Source of the DNA: Rhipicephalus microplus
Taxonomy: Eukaryota > Arthropoda > Arachnida > Ixodida > Ixodidae
Reading direction: 5' to 3'
DNA: 64,000 bases
Assembly (NCBI RefSeq): GCF_043290135.1
Contig: NC_134702.1
Location: 189,008,491 to 189,072,490, forward strand
Under the pieces are notes generated by a model that was not told the origin of the DNA, ran no database searches, and worked only from the letters and a program-made list of their open reading frames with translations. Shown in pieces: positions 23,052-33,953 of the stretch. Every line of letters begins with the position of its first letter. The stretch's first letter is position 1. A program made the position numbers and the translations under genes.

Positions 23052-23122
23052 GGAGGTGCCGGATATTGAACCCGAGAATTCTCACATGCAAAGCGAGCGC
23101 TCTTCCGCTGAGCTACACCCCC
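23052..23122 (-). tRNA. tRNA-Ala(TGC) copy 67
   Basis: As copy 38. Confidence 0.82.
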
Positions 23123-23397
23123 GTTACATCTGGAGCACTCATTAACAAGTTTCTTGGTGCTCATCACCTTGTTCAAACAATAAAGTAATCAATTAGTTTA
23201 AATAAACAAAATCATCTCGTCATTGCTGCCTGATACAGTTTTTTCATTATTGAGAAAAGCCGCATATTTCTATAGTCAAAGAAATAGGCAGCGCTGTTCG
23301 ATGAAATGTATTTCATGATATGCGCACCGGTAACTCGTGGTGCCGTAGTATTACAACAGGCAATCAAAAAAGATACCGCTAAAGTCGAGAGCGCTTT

Positions 23398-23469
23398 GGA
23401 GGTGCCGGGGATTGAAACCCGGGACTTCTCACATGCAAAGCGAGCACTCCACCACTGAGCTACACTTCT
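23398..23469 (-). tRNA. tRNA-Ala-like copy 68, AGAAGTG acceptor and 8-nt T loop
   Basis: As copy 56 plus G10-U25. Confidence 0.65.
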
Positions 23470-23746
23470 GTTACCTTTAGAGCACTCATTAACGAGTTTC
23501 TTGGTGCTCATCAGCTTGTTCTAACAATAAATTAATCAATTAGTTGAAATAAACAAAACCATATCTCGTCATTGCCGCGGGATACAGTTTTTTCATCATT
23601 GAGGAAAGCCGCATATTACTATAGTCAAAGAAATAGGCAGCGCTGTTCGATGAAATGTATTTCATGATATGCGCACCGGTAACTCGTGGTGCCGTAGTAT
23701 TACAACAGGCAATCAAAAAAGATACCGCTAAAGTCGAGAGCACTTT

Positions 23747-23817
23747 GAAGGTGCCGGGGATTGAACCCGGGACTTCTCACATGCAAAGCGAGCGCTCTAC
23801 CACTGAGCTACACCCCC
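23747..23817 (-). tRNA. tRNA-Ala(TGC) copy 69
   Basis: C71 to U gives G2-U71; otherwise canonical; T6. Confidence 0.87.
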
Positions 23818-24092
23818 GTTACATCTGGAGCACTCATTAACGAGTTTCTTGGTGCTCATCAGCTTGTTCAAACAATAAAGTAATCAATTAGTTAAAATAA
23901 ACAAAATCATCTTGTCATTGCCGGCTGATACAGTTTTTTCATCATTGAGGAAAGCCGCACATTTGTATAGTCAAAGAAAATGGCAGCGCTGTTTGATGAA
24001 TTGTATTTCATGATATGCGCACCGGTAACTCGTGGTGCCGTAGTATTACAACAGGCAATCAAAAAAGATACCGCTAAAGTCGAGAGCGCTTT

Positions 24093-24163
24093 GGAGGTGC
24101 CGGGGATTGAACCCGGGACTTCTCACATGCAAAGCGAGCGCTCTACAACTGAGCTACACCCCC
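24093..24163 (-). tRNA. tRNA-Ala(TGC) copy 70
   Basis: D loop AGTTGTA; canonical T arm; T6. Confidence 0.87.
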
Positions 24164-24438
24164 GTTACATCTGGAGCACCCATTAACGAGTTTCTTGGTG
24201 CTCATCAGCTTGTTCTAACAATAAAATAATTCAATAGTTGAAATAAACAAAATCATCTCGTCATTGGTGCCTGATACAGTTTTTTCATCATTGAGTAAAG
24301 CCGCTTATCTCTATAGTCAAAGAAAATGGCAGCGCTGTTTGATGAATTGTATTTCATGATATGCGCACCGGTAACTCGTGGTGCCGTAGTATTACAACAG
24401 GCAATCAAAAAAGATACCGCTAAAGTCGAGAGCGCTTT

Positions 24439-24510
24439 GGAGGTGCCGGGGATTGAAACCCGGGACTTCTCACATGCAAAGCGAGCGCTCCACCACTGAG
24501 CTACACTTCC
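24439..24510 (-). tRNA. tRNA-Ala-like copy 71, GGAAGTG acceptor and 8-nt T loop
   Basis: G3-U70 lost; T6. Confidence 0.7.
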
Positions 24511-24785
24511 GTTACCTTTAGAGCACTCATTAACAAGTTTAATGGTGCTCATCAGCTTGTTCAAACAATAAATTAATCAATTAGTTGAAATAAACAAAAT
24601 CATCTCGTCATTGCTGCCTGATACAGTTTTTTCATTATTGAGAAAAGCCGCATATTTCTATAGTCAAAGAAATAGGCAGCGCTGTTCGATGAATTGTATT
24701 TCATGATATGCGCACCGGTAACTCGTGGTGCCGTAGTATTACAACAGGCAATAAAAAATGATACCGCTAAAGTCGAGAGCGATTC

Positions 24786-24855
24786 GTAGGTGCCGGGGCT
24801 TGAACCCGGGACTTCTCACATGCAAAACGAGCGCTCTACCACTGAGCTACACCCC
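24786..24855 (-). tRNA. tRNA-Ala(TGC) copy 72, rebuilt downstream of LINE A
   Basis: Its nucleotide 2 directly follows the poly(A) of LINE A, so G1 is missing. C71 to A, T loop TTCAAGC, U31-G39. Box A and box B are kept, but the natural 5' flank is replaced by LINE tail. Confidence 0.8.
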
Positions 24856-24957
24856 TTTTTTTCTTTATTGCCTGCTTCGCAAACAGTACAAATCAATATA
24901 AGAATACAGTGCAGTGTCACGTGTAAAAGTGCTGTCACATCTTCCAGCACATGGGGG

Positions 24958-27900
24958 TTAAAAAGGCAGACGCTTTATGCCGACCAACTTATCTAAACAT
25001 GGCAACCACTCTGGCTTATCTTGTGCCTCGTATGCAGTCATCAAATACTGTACACTTTCTATGAAGTACTCTCGAGCGGGCCGGGGATTCACGTCTACGT
25101 TTCGCACTGCCATCCGTGTTCGCCACACACTGTGAAGAACCAATACCATGAACATATCGTAGGGCACACCGCCTACATTTATGACTGGCAAAAAACGGAT
25201 GCCATACTGTGTAACTGGCAGCTCTTTCTTCAGGGTCCTTTGAAGGATGTCCCAGAGAAAGACTGCATCGGTACAGTCTAGAAAGATGTGGTCAACTGTC
25301 TCAAGTTTTCTGCAGATAATGCAATCAACTGACGGGACGAATATTCCTTTTTTCTCGGAGCCATGGATTGGTAGGGAGTGTGCCGCTGTGAAGTTTGAAA
25401 AATAATGTCTTCATTGATGGTCTAATTGGCATCTTTTTTTCACTCTTTTCAAGACGTCATCCCCGGGCCCATTAGGGTACAATGTTCTATACAGAGGCTC
25501 TGGCAACATGGTTTCTACAAGGTCCTTGTACAGTCTCTTTCGCGAAACCCTAGAGAGATACTCCATCGAAAATCGCACTCTCAATATTTCCACAGCAGCA
25601 ATCACTTCTTTCATGTACCCCTTAGGTCTTTTTGTCACCCCATTGACAGTGGTTACAATGAAATCAGGCAAAAAATGGGACAGCCGCACATGTATCAATG
25701 TTCTCAAAAAACGATCATCTTGATCTCGTAAAAAAACAAACCTAGATACTATCTGTCTCAGGAACAAGTGTACAAGACCAAGCCCCCCACTTTTCACAGA
25801 ACGGAACAGATTTGTTCGGCTTGTCCTTTCCCACGTGGACGCCCAGATAAACACTGCGATCACTCTGTGTAGCTTTTGTACAGCAACACGTGGCATGAAT
25901 AGAACTTGTAAAACATACCATACTCGTGAAATAAGAAATATGTTGCTCACTGTTGACCTCGTAAACATTGAGAAATCGCGCCCACCCCACGTTTTTGTCT
26001 TGTCTCTTAGTTGCTGTCTCTTGTTTCCAATATTCTGTTGTGTCTCTGTAGTGTTGGAGAGGTACCCCTAAGTACTTGTCAGGTATAACCTTCCATGTAA
26101 TGCTTTCAAATATTGATGGTGTGTTCTGCCAATTTCCGTGCCATATTCCAAGACATTTACTCCAGTTGACTCTACTATCAGTGCAATCACAGAAGAATTT
26201 CACATCGTTTAGTGCTTCTCTAATACTCTCCCGATCTTCGCAGAACACAGCAATATCGTCGGCGTAACTAAGTATTTTGACCTCTGCAGACATCAAATGA
26301 AACCCCCGCACCTGATCATTCTGTATCACTTTCTGGCATAGAGGTTCTAAATAGATAGCAAAAAGCAGTGCTGATGCAGGGCACCCTTGTTTTACACTCG
26401 ATAAAACTTGTATATTATCACTAAGCTGTTTGTTTATTACAATTTTTGTAGTGCATCCCGTGTACGCCATTCGGACCCCTTCCAACACCACAGACCCTAT
26501 ATTGACATAGTCAAGAATGCTGAAAAGTATGTCATTGTTCACGCGGTCAAATGCCTTCTCGAGATCGATTTGTAGCATAGCTACTTTACCGTCAAACTCC
26601 TCGCAGCATTCTAACATATTTCGGGCTATATGAATGTTCGTCATAATTGTTCTGCCTTTTATGCCACAAGTCCGATGTGGTCCAACTATTTTTGTAATCA
26701 CTGTTTGAATTCGCCTGGCCAAAACACCCATGAATATTTTGTAGTCAACATTCGCTAGGGTTATGGGTCTGTAGGATGTGACGGACAGCTGTTTCCTGGG
26801 ATCTTCAGTTTTTGGGATTAACACGATGTGTGTTCTCCGAAAAGATATTGGCAACTCTTTCCTCTCGTATGCCTCATCGAACACATTCCACAAAGCTTCT
26901 GCCACAAGATTTTTAAATTTCTTATAGAATGCTACACCTAGTCCATCTGGACCGGGTGTTTTACCGTTTTTCATTTTTTCAATGGTGATTTCGATTTCTC
27001 TGACCGAGATGGGTGCTTCTAGTCTCGCTTTTACGTCATCCTCAAGCTTCGGCATAAGTGACAAGAAACGCCGACTATACGTACTCGTGTCCGCTCTGAC
27101 GCCTCCCAACAGTTCTTGGAAATATTCCACAAACGCGTGCTCAATCTCGGTTTTATCTGTGGTGACTTCATTTTTGTGTTCTATCGCCCTTATCTCGTTT
27201 CTTGTCGCGTAGCTCTTTTCATCTGTGACGGCACGTTTTGTGGGAGCCTCGCCACACCATAATCTTCCTGCGCGTGCGCGTACCACCGCTCCTCTGTACC
27301 TTTCGGTATCTACGGCTTCTAATTCTTGTTTCACTCTTCTTATTTCTTTACTGCGCTCCCCTGGTTGCGCGCATTCTTGACATAGCAAAAAATCAAGCTC
27401 ACATTGCAGTTGTCATTCTTTTTTCAGGTTAGTGCGTTTTATTGACACTGATTTTCCAATTGCTTCTATTTTTACTTTTTCCTTGAAGCACTCCCATGTG
27501 TAAATTGAACTACTTGCGTCACCTTTCGCCACTTCTTTTATTTCCTTTTCAGCATTTTCTACAAACTTCTCATCCTCGAGTAGCTTTTCATTTACCTTCC
27601 AGAGTCCCCAATTGAATTTGGGCTTTTCTTTTTTATTAATGGTGAACATTACTAGACTATGGTCACTAAATGAAACATTCTTCACTGCGTAGCCCTGGCA
27701 CATAGGAAGCAGGGACGTAAACACGTATGCTCTGTCAAGTCTAGCTCTACTGTTGAGCTGGTAATGCGTATAGCGAGTACCCTGCGCCAGTACATAGCCC
27801 ACGTCGTCCAAGTTCCGCTCACGCGTCATTGAATCCAATACCAAGGCACTAGAGTCACGTACAAAGTTTTCACATGCCCTGTCTTCGGCATTACACGCAC

Positions 27901-28354
27901 AGTTGAAATCGCCTAGAATTATAACTGCCTTCTCGCATGATAGATACGTATCGAGACTTTCGAAGAATATTTTCCTATCTTGTTGTCTATTTGGCGCATA
28001 TACGCACACAACGCGCCAACTAATGCCGGAAAGAAGAAAATCACATGGAATTAATCGCCCTTCATTATCACTGTGTACACTTTTTTCGACAATGCCAACT
28101 GTGTTCCTTATAAATAGAAGACATCCGCCTGAAGTATCTACAGAATGACTCACACATATATTGTATCTGGAGCGGAAGTTCAAAAATATGGTGTCCATCT
28201 GTTCTTCAGATTCAATTTTCGTTTCCTGCACAGCGGCGATATCAACGTCATTTTCAAGAAACAAACGACGTAACTGATACTGTCGCCTCTTCGAGCGTAA
28301 ACCTCTAACGTTAAAAGTTGCGACGCGTAAGGCTGACTCTATATTGAAAGCCAT
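24958..28354 (-). pseudogene. LINE A ORF2 (endonuclease-reverse transcriptase), frameshifted
   Basis: Open pieces in order: APE endonuclease at 27413-28354 (FNVRGL, VQETK, GDFNC, SFSDH); reverse transcriptase at 25742-27388 (GKTPGPDGL, SYRPITLANVDYKIF, DLEKAFD, QGCPASALLF, SYADD); post-RT region at 25411-25968; and a C-terminal piece at 24958-25191. The CCHC segment (CIICRK...DHIFLDC) lies near 25.26-25.33 kb in another frame. Frame changes fall near 27.41, 25.97 and 25.41 kb. The motif C and palm residues survive, but no single frame encodes a full protein, so this copy could not mobilise itself. Confidence 0.88.
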
Positions 28355-28537
28355 GATTTTTGTTTAGGGAAGGGAGTACAAAACACAGTGTTTACTTTAG
28401 GTGAACGTTTCTAAAAAACGGCTTTAGTTTTACTGAAAATTTTGCGGCAATCGGTCCAGGTTTTACAGAGGCATGGTGTGCGTAAACTCCGCTCACTTAC
28501 GGGTTACTTTCCATCCGGAAAAAAGGCACAAAAAAAC

Positions 28538-29737
28538 TCAAGCCCCAGGAAGCTTTTGCGAAGGCTGTCTGGCCTCCGCCCGTGGATTAGTCTGCAAGTT
28601 CGGCCGTGGCTTCAACGTTGGTCGCCTCATTCCTATGGTTTTTGCTGGTGGTTCTTCTCGACCAACGTCTCCGGAGGTAGTGAAGTCTTCCCCAACAATG
28701 TCTCTTGGTCGCTTTCCAGCTAGTCCACTGCCTGCGTTGTCGCTGATTTCCATGTCGTCTTGCAGTGTGTCTGCGTCGCTGGGAGCCTTCACAGTCGGCA
28801 GGTGCTGTTCTGGCTTGTCTGTCGTTATCGGTTTTTCTGGCTCTGGTTCGGATGCCTTGTTCTCGACCTTTTCATTGTCCATCCTACTAGGCCTGCTCAG
28901 TTTCACCAATTCTGGGGTCACCTCTTCCTTCCTCGCAGTCGCGCTCGCTGCCTCTTCAGCTTCATGCTCATCCATTAACAGCTCTGCGTGGTCGTTGCCA
29001 CTCGGAGGTTCGGTGACGCTGGCATTAGACAACGTGCAGTCGTTCTCCTCGTGGCCAAATCTTCGGCAGGCACCACAGCGTGGCACACGGCAATCTCGCC
29101 GTATGTGCCCGTTTGCTCGACAGCGTAAGCACACTGGCGCTCTGCCCGGAACAACCACCAAAGCTTGCTCACCGCTTACGTTCACTTGGTGAGGCAGGTC
29201 TTCAATTTTGACGCCCACTTTCAACCGAAGTGTCACAATACGGGTAGTGGAGCCTTTTTCGCTGATGCCGTTTACACGCCACCTCTCTCTGTTGACGTCA
29301 ACCACTTGGCCGTACGGCTCGAAAGCACGTCGCACATCCTCATCGAGAACATTGTGCAGCAGCCAGTGTACTTTCATACGCACATCCTGGTTTGCCGGAT
29401 CAATGACAAGACAGCGACAATTTTTTACCTTGATATCGCCTTGCGATAGAATCGTCTTGACAGCGTCCCTGTTCTTGAACGTTACCGCCCACACGTGGCT
29501 CATCCTATATGCCCCCAAAGCAACCACTTCGGGGAGCAGTCGCAGGCTGGCCAAGGTGTCACGGAAATCTTCCACTCGATAAGGTCGGGCTCGTACGTCA
29601 GCGTGCAGAAAAACCGTATTTAAAACAATTCGTCCTGTAGGAAGGGTTGGCAACACAACTTGATATTCCTTATCGTCATCAAAAGACCTATTTCCGCAGC
29701 TAGTATCTGCCGCAAACGCCGCTCCTACGGAGCACAT
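28538..29737 (-). CDS. LINE A ORF1: RRM-like / double CCHC nucleic-acid-binding protein (399 aa)
   Basis: Gag-like ORF1 protein that would bind LINE RNA and form the ribonucleoprotein used for target-primed reverse transcription. The N-terminal half has an RRM-like region (GAYRMSHVWAVTF at about 76-88, then VRRAFEPYGQV). It is followed by two CCHC knuckles C-x2-C-x4-H-x4-C at 203-216 and 221-234. The C-terminal third is acidic and low complexity, and ends in a basic tail. The ATG at 29737 is only 40 nt from the element 5' end and aligns with the ORF1 starts of the other copies. Open throughout although the neighbouring ORF2 is ruined. Function is inferred from family architecture. Confidence 0.85.
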   Translation of the reverse strand: MCSVGAAFAADTSCGNRSFDDDKEYQVVLPTLPTGRIVLNTVFLHADVRARPYRVEDFRDTLASLRLLPEVVALGAYRMSHVWAVTFKNRDAVKTILSQGDIKVKNCRCLVIDPANQDVRMKVHWLLHNVLDEDVRRAFEPYGQVVDVNRERWRVNGISEKGSTTRIVTLRLKVGVKIEDLPHQVNVSGEQALVVVPGRAPVCLRCRANGHIRRDCRVPRCGACRRFGHEENDCTLSNASVTEPPSGNDHAELLMDEHEAEEAASATARKEEVTPELVKLSRPSRMDNEKVENKASEPEPEKPITTDKPEQHLPTVKAPSDADTLQDDMEISDNAGSGLAGKRPRDIVGEDFTTSGDVGREEPPAKTIGMRRPTLKPRPNLQTNPRAEARQPSQKLPGA

Positions 29738-29777
29738 GATTCTTGCGTCCGACGCGCGTGAGTGCCGACGAAAGAAT

Positions 29778-29795
29778 CCACTGAGCTACACCCCC
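29778..29795 (-). pseudogene. tRNA-Ala 5' stub upstream of LINE A
   Basis: tRNA nucleotides 1-18 including box A, the upstream copy of the 17-bp target duplication. It directly precedes the LINE 5' end. Confidence 0.9.
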
Positions 29796-30070
29796 GTTAC
29801 ATCTGGAGCACCCATTAACGAGTTTCTTGGTGCTCATCAGCTTGTTCTAACAATAAAGTAATCAATTAGTTGAAATAAACAAAATCATCTCGTCATTGCC
29901 GGCTGATACAGTTTTTTTATCATTGAGGAAAGCCGTATATTTCTATAGTCAAAGAAAATGGCAGCGCTGTTCAACAAAATGTATTTAATGTTATGCGCAC
30001 CGGTAACTCGTGGTGCCGTAGTATTTCAACAGGCAATATAGAAAGATACCGCTAAAGTCGAGAGCAATTT

Positions 30071-30141
30071 GGAGGTGCCGGGGTTTGAACACGGGACTTC
30101 TCACATGCAAAGCGAGCGCTCTACCACTGAGCTACACTTCC
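30071..30141 (-). tRNA. tRNA-Ala-like copy 73, GGAAGTG acceptor
   Basis: T-stem mismatch at 52-62; only T3 as terminator. Likely dead. Confidence 0.65.
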
Positions 30142-30416
30142 GTTACCTTTAGAGCACTCATTAACGAGTTTCTTGGTGCTCATCAGCTTGTTCAAACAAT
30201 AAAGTAATCAATTAGTTGAAATAAACAAAATCTACTCGTCATTGCCGGCTGATACAGTTTTTTCATCATTGAGGTAAGCCGCATATTTCTTTAGTCAAAG
30301 AAAATGGCAGCGCTGTTCAACAAAATGTATTTAATGTTATGCGCACCGGTAACTCGTGGTGCCGTAGTATTTCAACAGGCAATATAAAAAGATACCGCTA
30401 AAGTCGAGAGCGATTT

Positions 30417-30487
30417 GGAGGTGCCGGGGTTTGAACCCGGGACTTCTCACATGCAAAGCGAGCACTCTACCACTGAGCTACACCCCC
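30417..30487 (-). tRNA. tRNA-Ala(TGC) copy 74
   Basis: T loop TTCAAAC, full T stem, G10-U25; T5. Confidence 0.91.
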
Positions 30488-30762
30488 GTTACCTTTAGAG
30501 CACTCATTAACGAGTTTCTTGGTGCTCATCAGCTTGTTCAAACAATAAATTAATCAATTAGTTGAAAAAAACAAAATCATCTCGTCATTGCCCCCGTATA
30601 CAGTTTTTTCATCATTGAGGTAAGCCGCATATTTCTTTAGTCAAAAAAAATGGCAGCGCTGTTCAACAAAATGTATTTAATGTTATGCGCACCGGTAACT
30701 CGTGGTGCCGTAGTATTACAACAGGATATCAAAAAAGATACCGCTAAAGTCGAGAGCGATTT

Positions 30763-30833
30763 GGAGGTGCCGGGGTTTGAACCCGGGGCTTCTCACATGC
30801 AAAGCGAGCGCTCTACCACTGAGCTACACCCCC
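30763..30833 (-). tRNA. tRNA-Ala(TGC) copy 75
   Basis: T loop TTCAAAC; variable arm AAGCC; T6. Confidence 0.92.
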
Positions 30834-31108
30834 GTTACATCTGGAGCGCTCATTAACGAGTTTCTTGGTGCTCATCAGCTTGTTCAAACAATAAAGTAAT
30901 CAATTAGTTGAAATAAACAAAATCATCTCGTCATTGCCGGCTGATACAGTTTTTTCATCATTGAGGAAAGCCGTATATTTCTATAGTCAAAGAAAGTGGC
31001 AGCGCTGTTCAACAAAATGTATTTAATGTTATGCGCACCAGTAACTCGTGGTGCCGTAGTATTTCAACAGGCAATATAAAAAGATACCGCTAAAGTCGAG
31101 AGCGATTT

Positions 31109-31179
31109 GGAGGTGCCGGGGTTTGAACCCGGAACTTCTCACATGCAAAGCGAGCGCTCTACCGCTGAGCTACACCCCC
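31109..31179 (-). tRNA. tRNA-Ala(TGC) copy 76
   Basis: T loop TTCAAAC; variable arm AAGTT; T5. Confidence 0.91.
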
Positions 31180-31454
31180 GTTACTTTTGGAGCACTCATT
31201 AACGAGTTTCTTGGTGCTCATCAGCTTGTTCAAACAATAAATTAATCAATTAGTTGAAATAAACAAAATCATCTCGGCATTGCCTCCTGATACAGTTTTT
31301 TCATCATTGAGAAAAGCCGCTTATCTCTATAGTCAAAGAAAGTGGCAGCGGTGTTCGATGAAATGTGTTTCATGTTATGCGCACCGGTAACTCGTGGTGC
31401 CGTAGTATTACAACAGGATATCAAAAAAGATACCGCTAAAGTCGAGAGCGCTTT

Positions 31455-31525
31455 GGAGGTGCCGGGGATAAAACCCGGGACTTCTCACATGCAAAGCGAG
31501 CGCTCTACCACTGAGCTACACCCCC
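31455..31525 (-). tRNA. tRNA-Ala(TGC) copy 77, C56 lost
   Basis: T loop TTTTATC lacks C56, which is needed for box B and for the G19-C56 contact; T6. Confidence 0.75.
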
Positions 31526-31800
31526 GTTACATCTGGAGCACTCATTAACAAGTTTCTTGGTGCTCATCAGCTTGTTCTAACAATGAAATAATCAATTAGT
31601 TCAAATAAACAAAATCATCTCGTCATTGCCGCCTGATGCAGTTTTTTCATCATTAAGGAAAGCCGCATATTTCTATAGTCAAAGAAAATGGCAGCGCTGT
31701 TCGATGAAATGTATTTCATGATATGCGCACCGGTAACTCGTGGTGCCGTAGTATTACAACAGGATATCAAAAAAGATACCGCTAAAGTCGAGAGCGCTTT

Positions 31801-31871
31801 GGAGGTGTCGGGGATAAAACCCGGGACTTCTCACATGCAAAGCGAGCGCTCTACCACTGAGCTACACCCCC
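31801..31871 (-). tRNA. tRNA-Ala(TGC) copy 78, C56 lost
   Basis: As copy 77 plus a C49-A65 mismatch. Confidence 0.72.
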
Positions 31872-32146
31872 GTTACATCTGGAGCACTCATTAACAAGTT
31901 TCTTGGTGCTCATCAGCTTGTTCTAACAATGAATTAATCAATTAGTTCAAATAAACAAAATCATCTCGTCATTGCCGCCTGATGCAGTTTTTTCATCATT
32001 AAGGAAAGCCGCATAATTCTATAGTCAAAGAAAATGGCAGCGCTGTTCGATGAAATGTATTTCATGATATGCGCACCGGTAACTCGTGGTGCCGTAGTAT
32101 TACAACAGGATATCAAAAAAGATACCGCTAAAGTCGAGAGCGCTTT

Positions 32147-32217
32147 GGAGGTGCCGGGGATAAAACCCGGGACTTCTCACATGCAAAGCGAGCGCTCTAC
32201 CACTGAGCTACACCCCC
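32147..32217 (-). tRNA. tRNA-Ala(TGC) copy 79, C56 lost
   Basis: As copy 77. Confidence 0.75.
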
Positions 32218-32492
32218 GTTACATCTGGAGCACTCATTAACAAGTTTCTTGGTGCTCATCAGCTTGTTCTAACAATGAATTAATCAATTAGTTCAAATAA
32301 ACAAAATCATCTCGTCATTGCCGCCTGATGCAGTTTTTTCATCATTAAGGAAAGCCGCATATTTCTATAGTCAAAGAAAATGGCAGCGCTGTTCGATGAA
32401 ATGTATTTCATGATATGCGCACCGGTAACTCGTGGTGCCGTAGTATTACAACAGGATATCAAAAAAGATACCGCTAAAGTCGAGAGCGCTTT

Positions 32493-32563
32493 GGAGGTGC
32501 CGGGGATAAAACCCGGGACTTCTCACATGCAAAGCGAGCGCTCTACCACTGAGCTACACCCCC
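32493..32563 (-). tRNA. tRNA-Ala(TGC) copy 80, C56 lost
   Basis: As copy 77. Confidence 0.75.
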
Positions 32564-32838
32564 GTTACATCTGGAGCACACATTAACGAGTTTCTTGGTG
32601 CTCATCAGCTTGTTCTAACAATGAATTAATCCATTAGTTCAAATAAACAAAATCATCTCGTCATTGCCGCCTGATGCAGTTTTTTCATCATTGAGGAAAG
32701 CCGCATATTCCTATAGTCAAAGGAAATGGCAGCGCTGTTCGATGGATTGTATTTCATGATATGCGCACCAGTAACTCGTGGTGCCGTAGTATTACAACAG
32801 GCAATCAAAAAAGATACCGCTAAAGTCGAGAGCGCTTT

Positions 32839-32910
32839 GGAGGTGCCGGGGATTGAAACCCGGGACTTCTCACATGCAAAGCGAGCGCTCCACCACTGAG
32901 CTACACCCCC
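32839..32910 (-). tRNA. tRNA-Ala(TGC) copy 81, 8-nt T loop
   Basis: GGGGGTG acceptor with G3-U70 kept; extra U in the T loop; T6. Confidence 0.75.
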
Positions 32911-33185
32911 GTTACATCTGGAGCACTCATTAACGAGTTTCTAGGTGCTCATCAGCTTGTTCCAACAATAAAATAATTCAGTAGTTGAAATAGACAAAAC
33001 CATCTCGTCATTGCTGCGTGATACAGTTTTTTTATCATTGAGGAAAGCCGCATATTTCTATAGTCAAAGAAAATGGCAGCGCTGTTCGATGAAATGTATT
33101 TCATGATATGCGCACCGGTAACTCGTGGTGCCGTAGTATTACAACAGGATATCAAAAAAGATACCGCTAAAGTCGAGAGCGCTTT

Positions 33186-33256
33186 GGAGGTGCCGGGGAT
33201 AAAACCCGGGACTTCTCACATGCAAAGCGAGCGCTCTACCACTGAGCTACACCCCC
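33186..33256 (-). tRNA. tRNA-Ala(TGC) copy 82, C56 lost
   Basis: As copy 77. Confidence 0.75.
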
Positions 33257-33531
33257 GTTACATCTGGAGCACTCATTAACAAGTTTCTTGGTGCTCATCA
33301 GCTTGTTCTAACAATGAATTAATCAATTAGTTCAAATAAACAAAATCATCTCGTCATTGCCGCCTGATGCAGTTTTTTCATCATTAAGGAAAGCCGCATA
33401 TTTCTATAGTCAAAGAAAATGGCAGCGCTGTTCGATGAAATGTATTTCATGATATGCGCACCGGTAACTCGTGGTGCCGTAGTATTACAACAGGATATCA
33501 AAAAAGATACCGCTAAAGTCGAGAGCGCTTT

Positions 33532-33602
33532 GGAGGTGCCGGGGATAAAACCCGGGACTTCTCACATGCAAAGCGAGCGCTCTACCACTGAGCTACACCC
33601 CC
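33532..33602 (-). tRNA. tRNA-Ala(TGC) copy 83, C56 lost
   Basis: As copy 77. Confidence 0.75.
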
Positions 33603-33881
33603 GTTACATCTGGAGCACACATTAACGAGTTTCTTGGTGCTCATCAGCTTGTTCTAACAATGAATTAATCCATTAGTTCAAATAAACAAAATCATCTCGT
33701 CATTGCCGCCTGATGCAGTTTTTTCATCATTGAGGAAAGCCGCATGCATATTCCAGTAGTCAAAGGAAATGGCAGCGCTGTTCGATGGATTGTATTTCAT
33801 GATATGCGCACCAGTAACTCGTGGTGCCGTAGTATTACAACAGGCAATCAAAAAAGATACCGCTAAAGTCGAGAGCGCTTT

Positions 33882-33953
33882 GGAGGTGCCGGGGATTGAA
33901 ACCCGGGACTTCTCACATGCAAAGCGAGCGCTCCACCACTGAGCTACACCCCC
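33882..33953 (-). tRNA. tRNA-Ala(TGC) copy 84, 8-nt T loop
   Basis: Duplicate of copy 81. Confidence 0.75.

Larger units (their letters stand above)
1..24855 (-). repeat. tRNA-Ala satellite array, block 1 (72 units of about 346 bp)
   Basis: Head-to-tail tandem repeat, period 345-348 bp, with one minus-strand tRNA-Ala gene per unit and about 275 bp of spacer. Read on the minus strand each unit runs: spacer, tRNA (about 71 nt), 26-nt trailer, T4-T7 terminator, spacer. No LINE interrupts this block. Units 1-28 (to about 9.7 kb) mostly carry a TCGGG T-stem arm; units 29-72 are more mixed and include many GGAAGTG-acceptor and 8-nt T-loop copies. Long open frames on both strands in this block are read-through of the repeat, not genes. 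Copy number depends on the assembly resolving the repeat correctly. Confidence 0.97.
24856..29777 (-). mobile_element. LINE A: tRNA-Ala-targeted Tx1/L1-type retrotransposon, degenerate
   Basis: Full-length element of 4,922 bp. The minus-strand 3' end is AATAAAG plus A7, abutting tRNA copy 72. The 5' end is followed by the second copy of the target. The target-site duplication is a perfect 17 bp, GGGGTGTAGCTCAGTGG (tRNA nucleotides 2-18), at 24839-24855 and 29778-29794. ORF1 is open; ORF2 is broken in at least three places. Its proteins are clearly different from those of D and of B/C/E, so it is a separate lineage with the same target. Confidence 0.93.

Noticed and set aside
10028..23511. Minus-strand open frames containing SVAQWWSARFACEKS
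   Set aside because: This peptide is the translated tRNA-Ala gene itself. Translated tRNA, not a conserved protein.
99..24200. Dozens of near-identical plus-strand open frames of 61-85 codons beginning MAALFDE or MYFMICAP, one per unit
   Set aside because: They run antisense through the tRNA and follow the 346-bp period; length and frame break with any indel. They are by-products of the repeat, not a protein family.
1..24855. Regular direct repeats suggesting a CRISPR array
   Set aside because: The repeated segment is a whole 346-bp unit including the spacers; no unique spacers and no cas genes. The context is eukaryotic.
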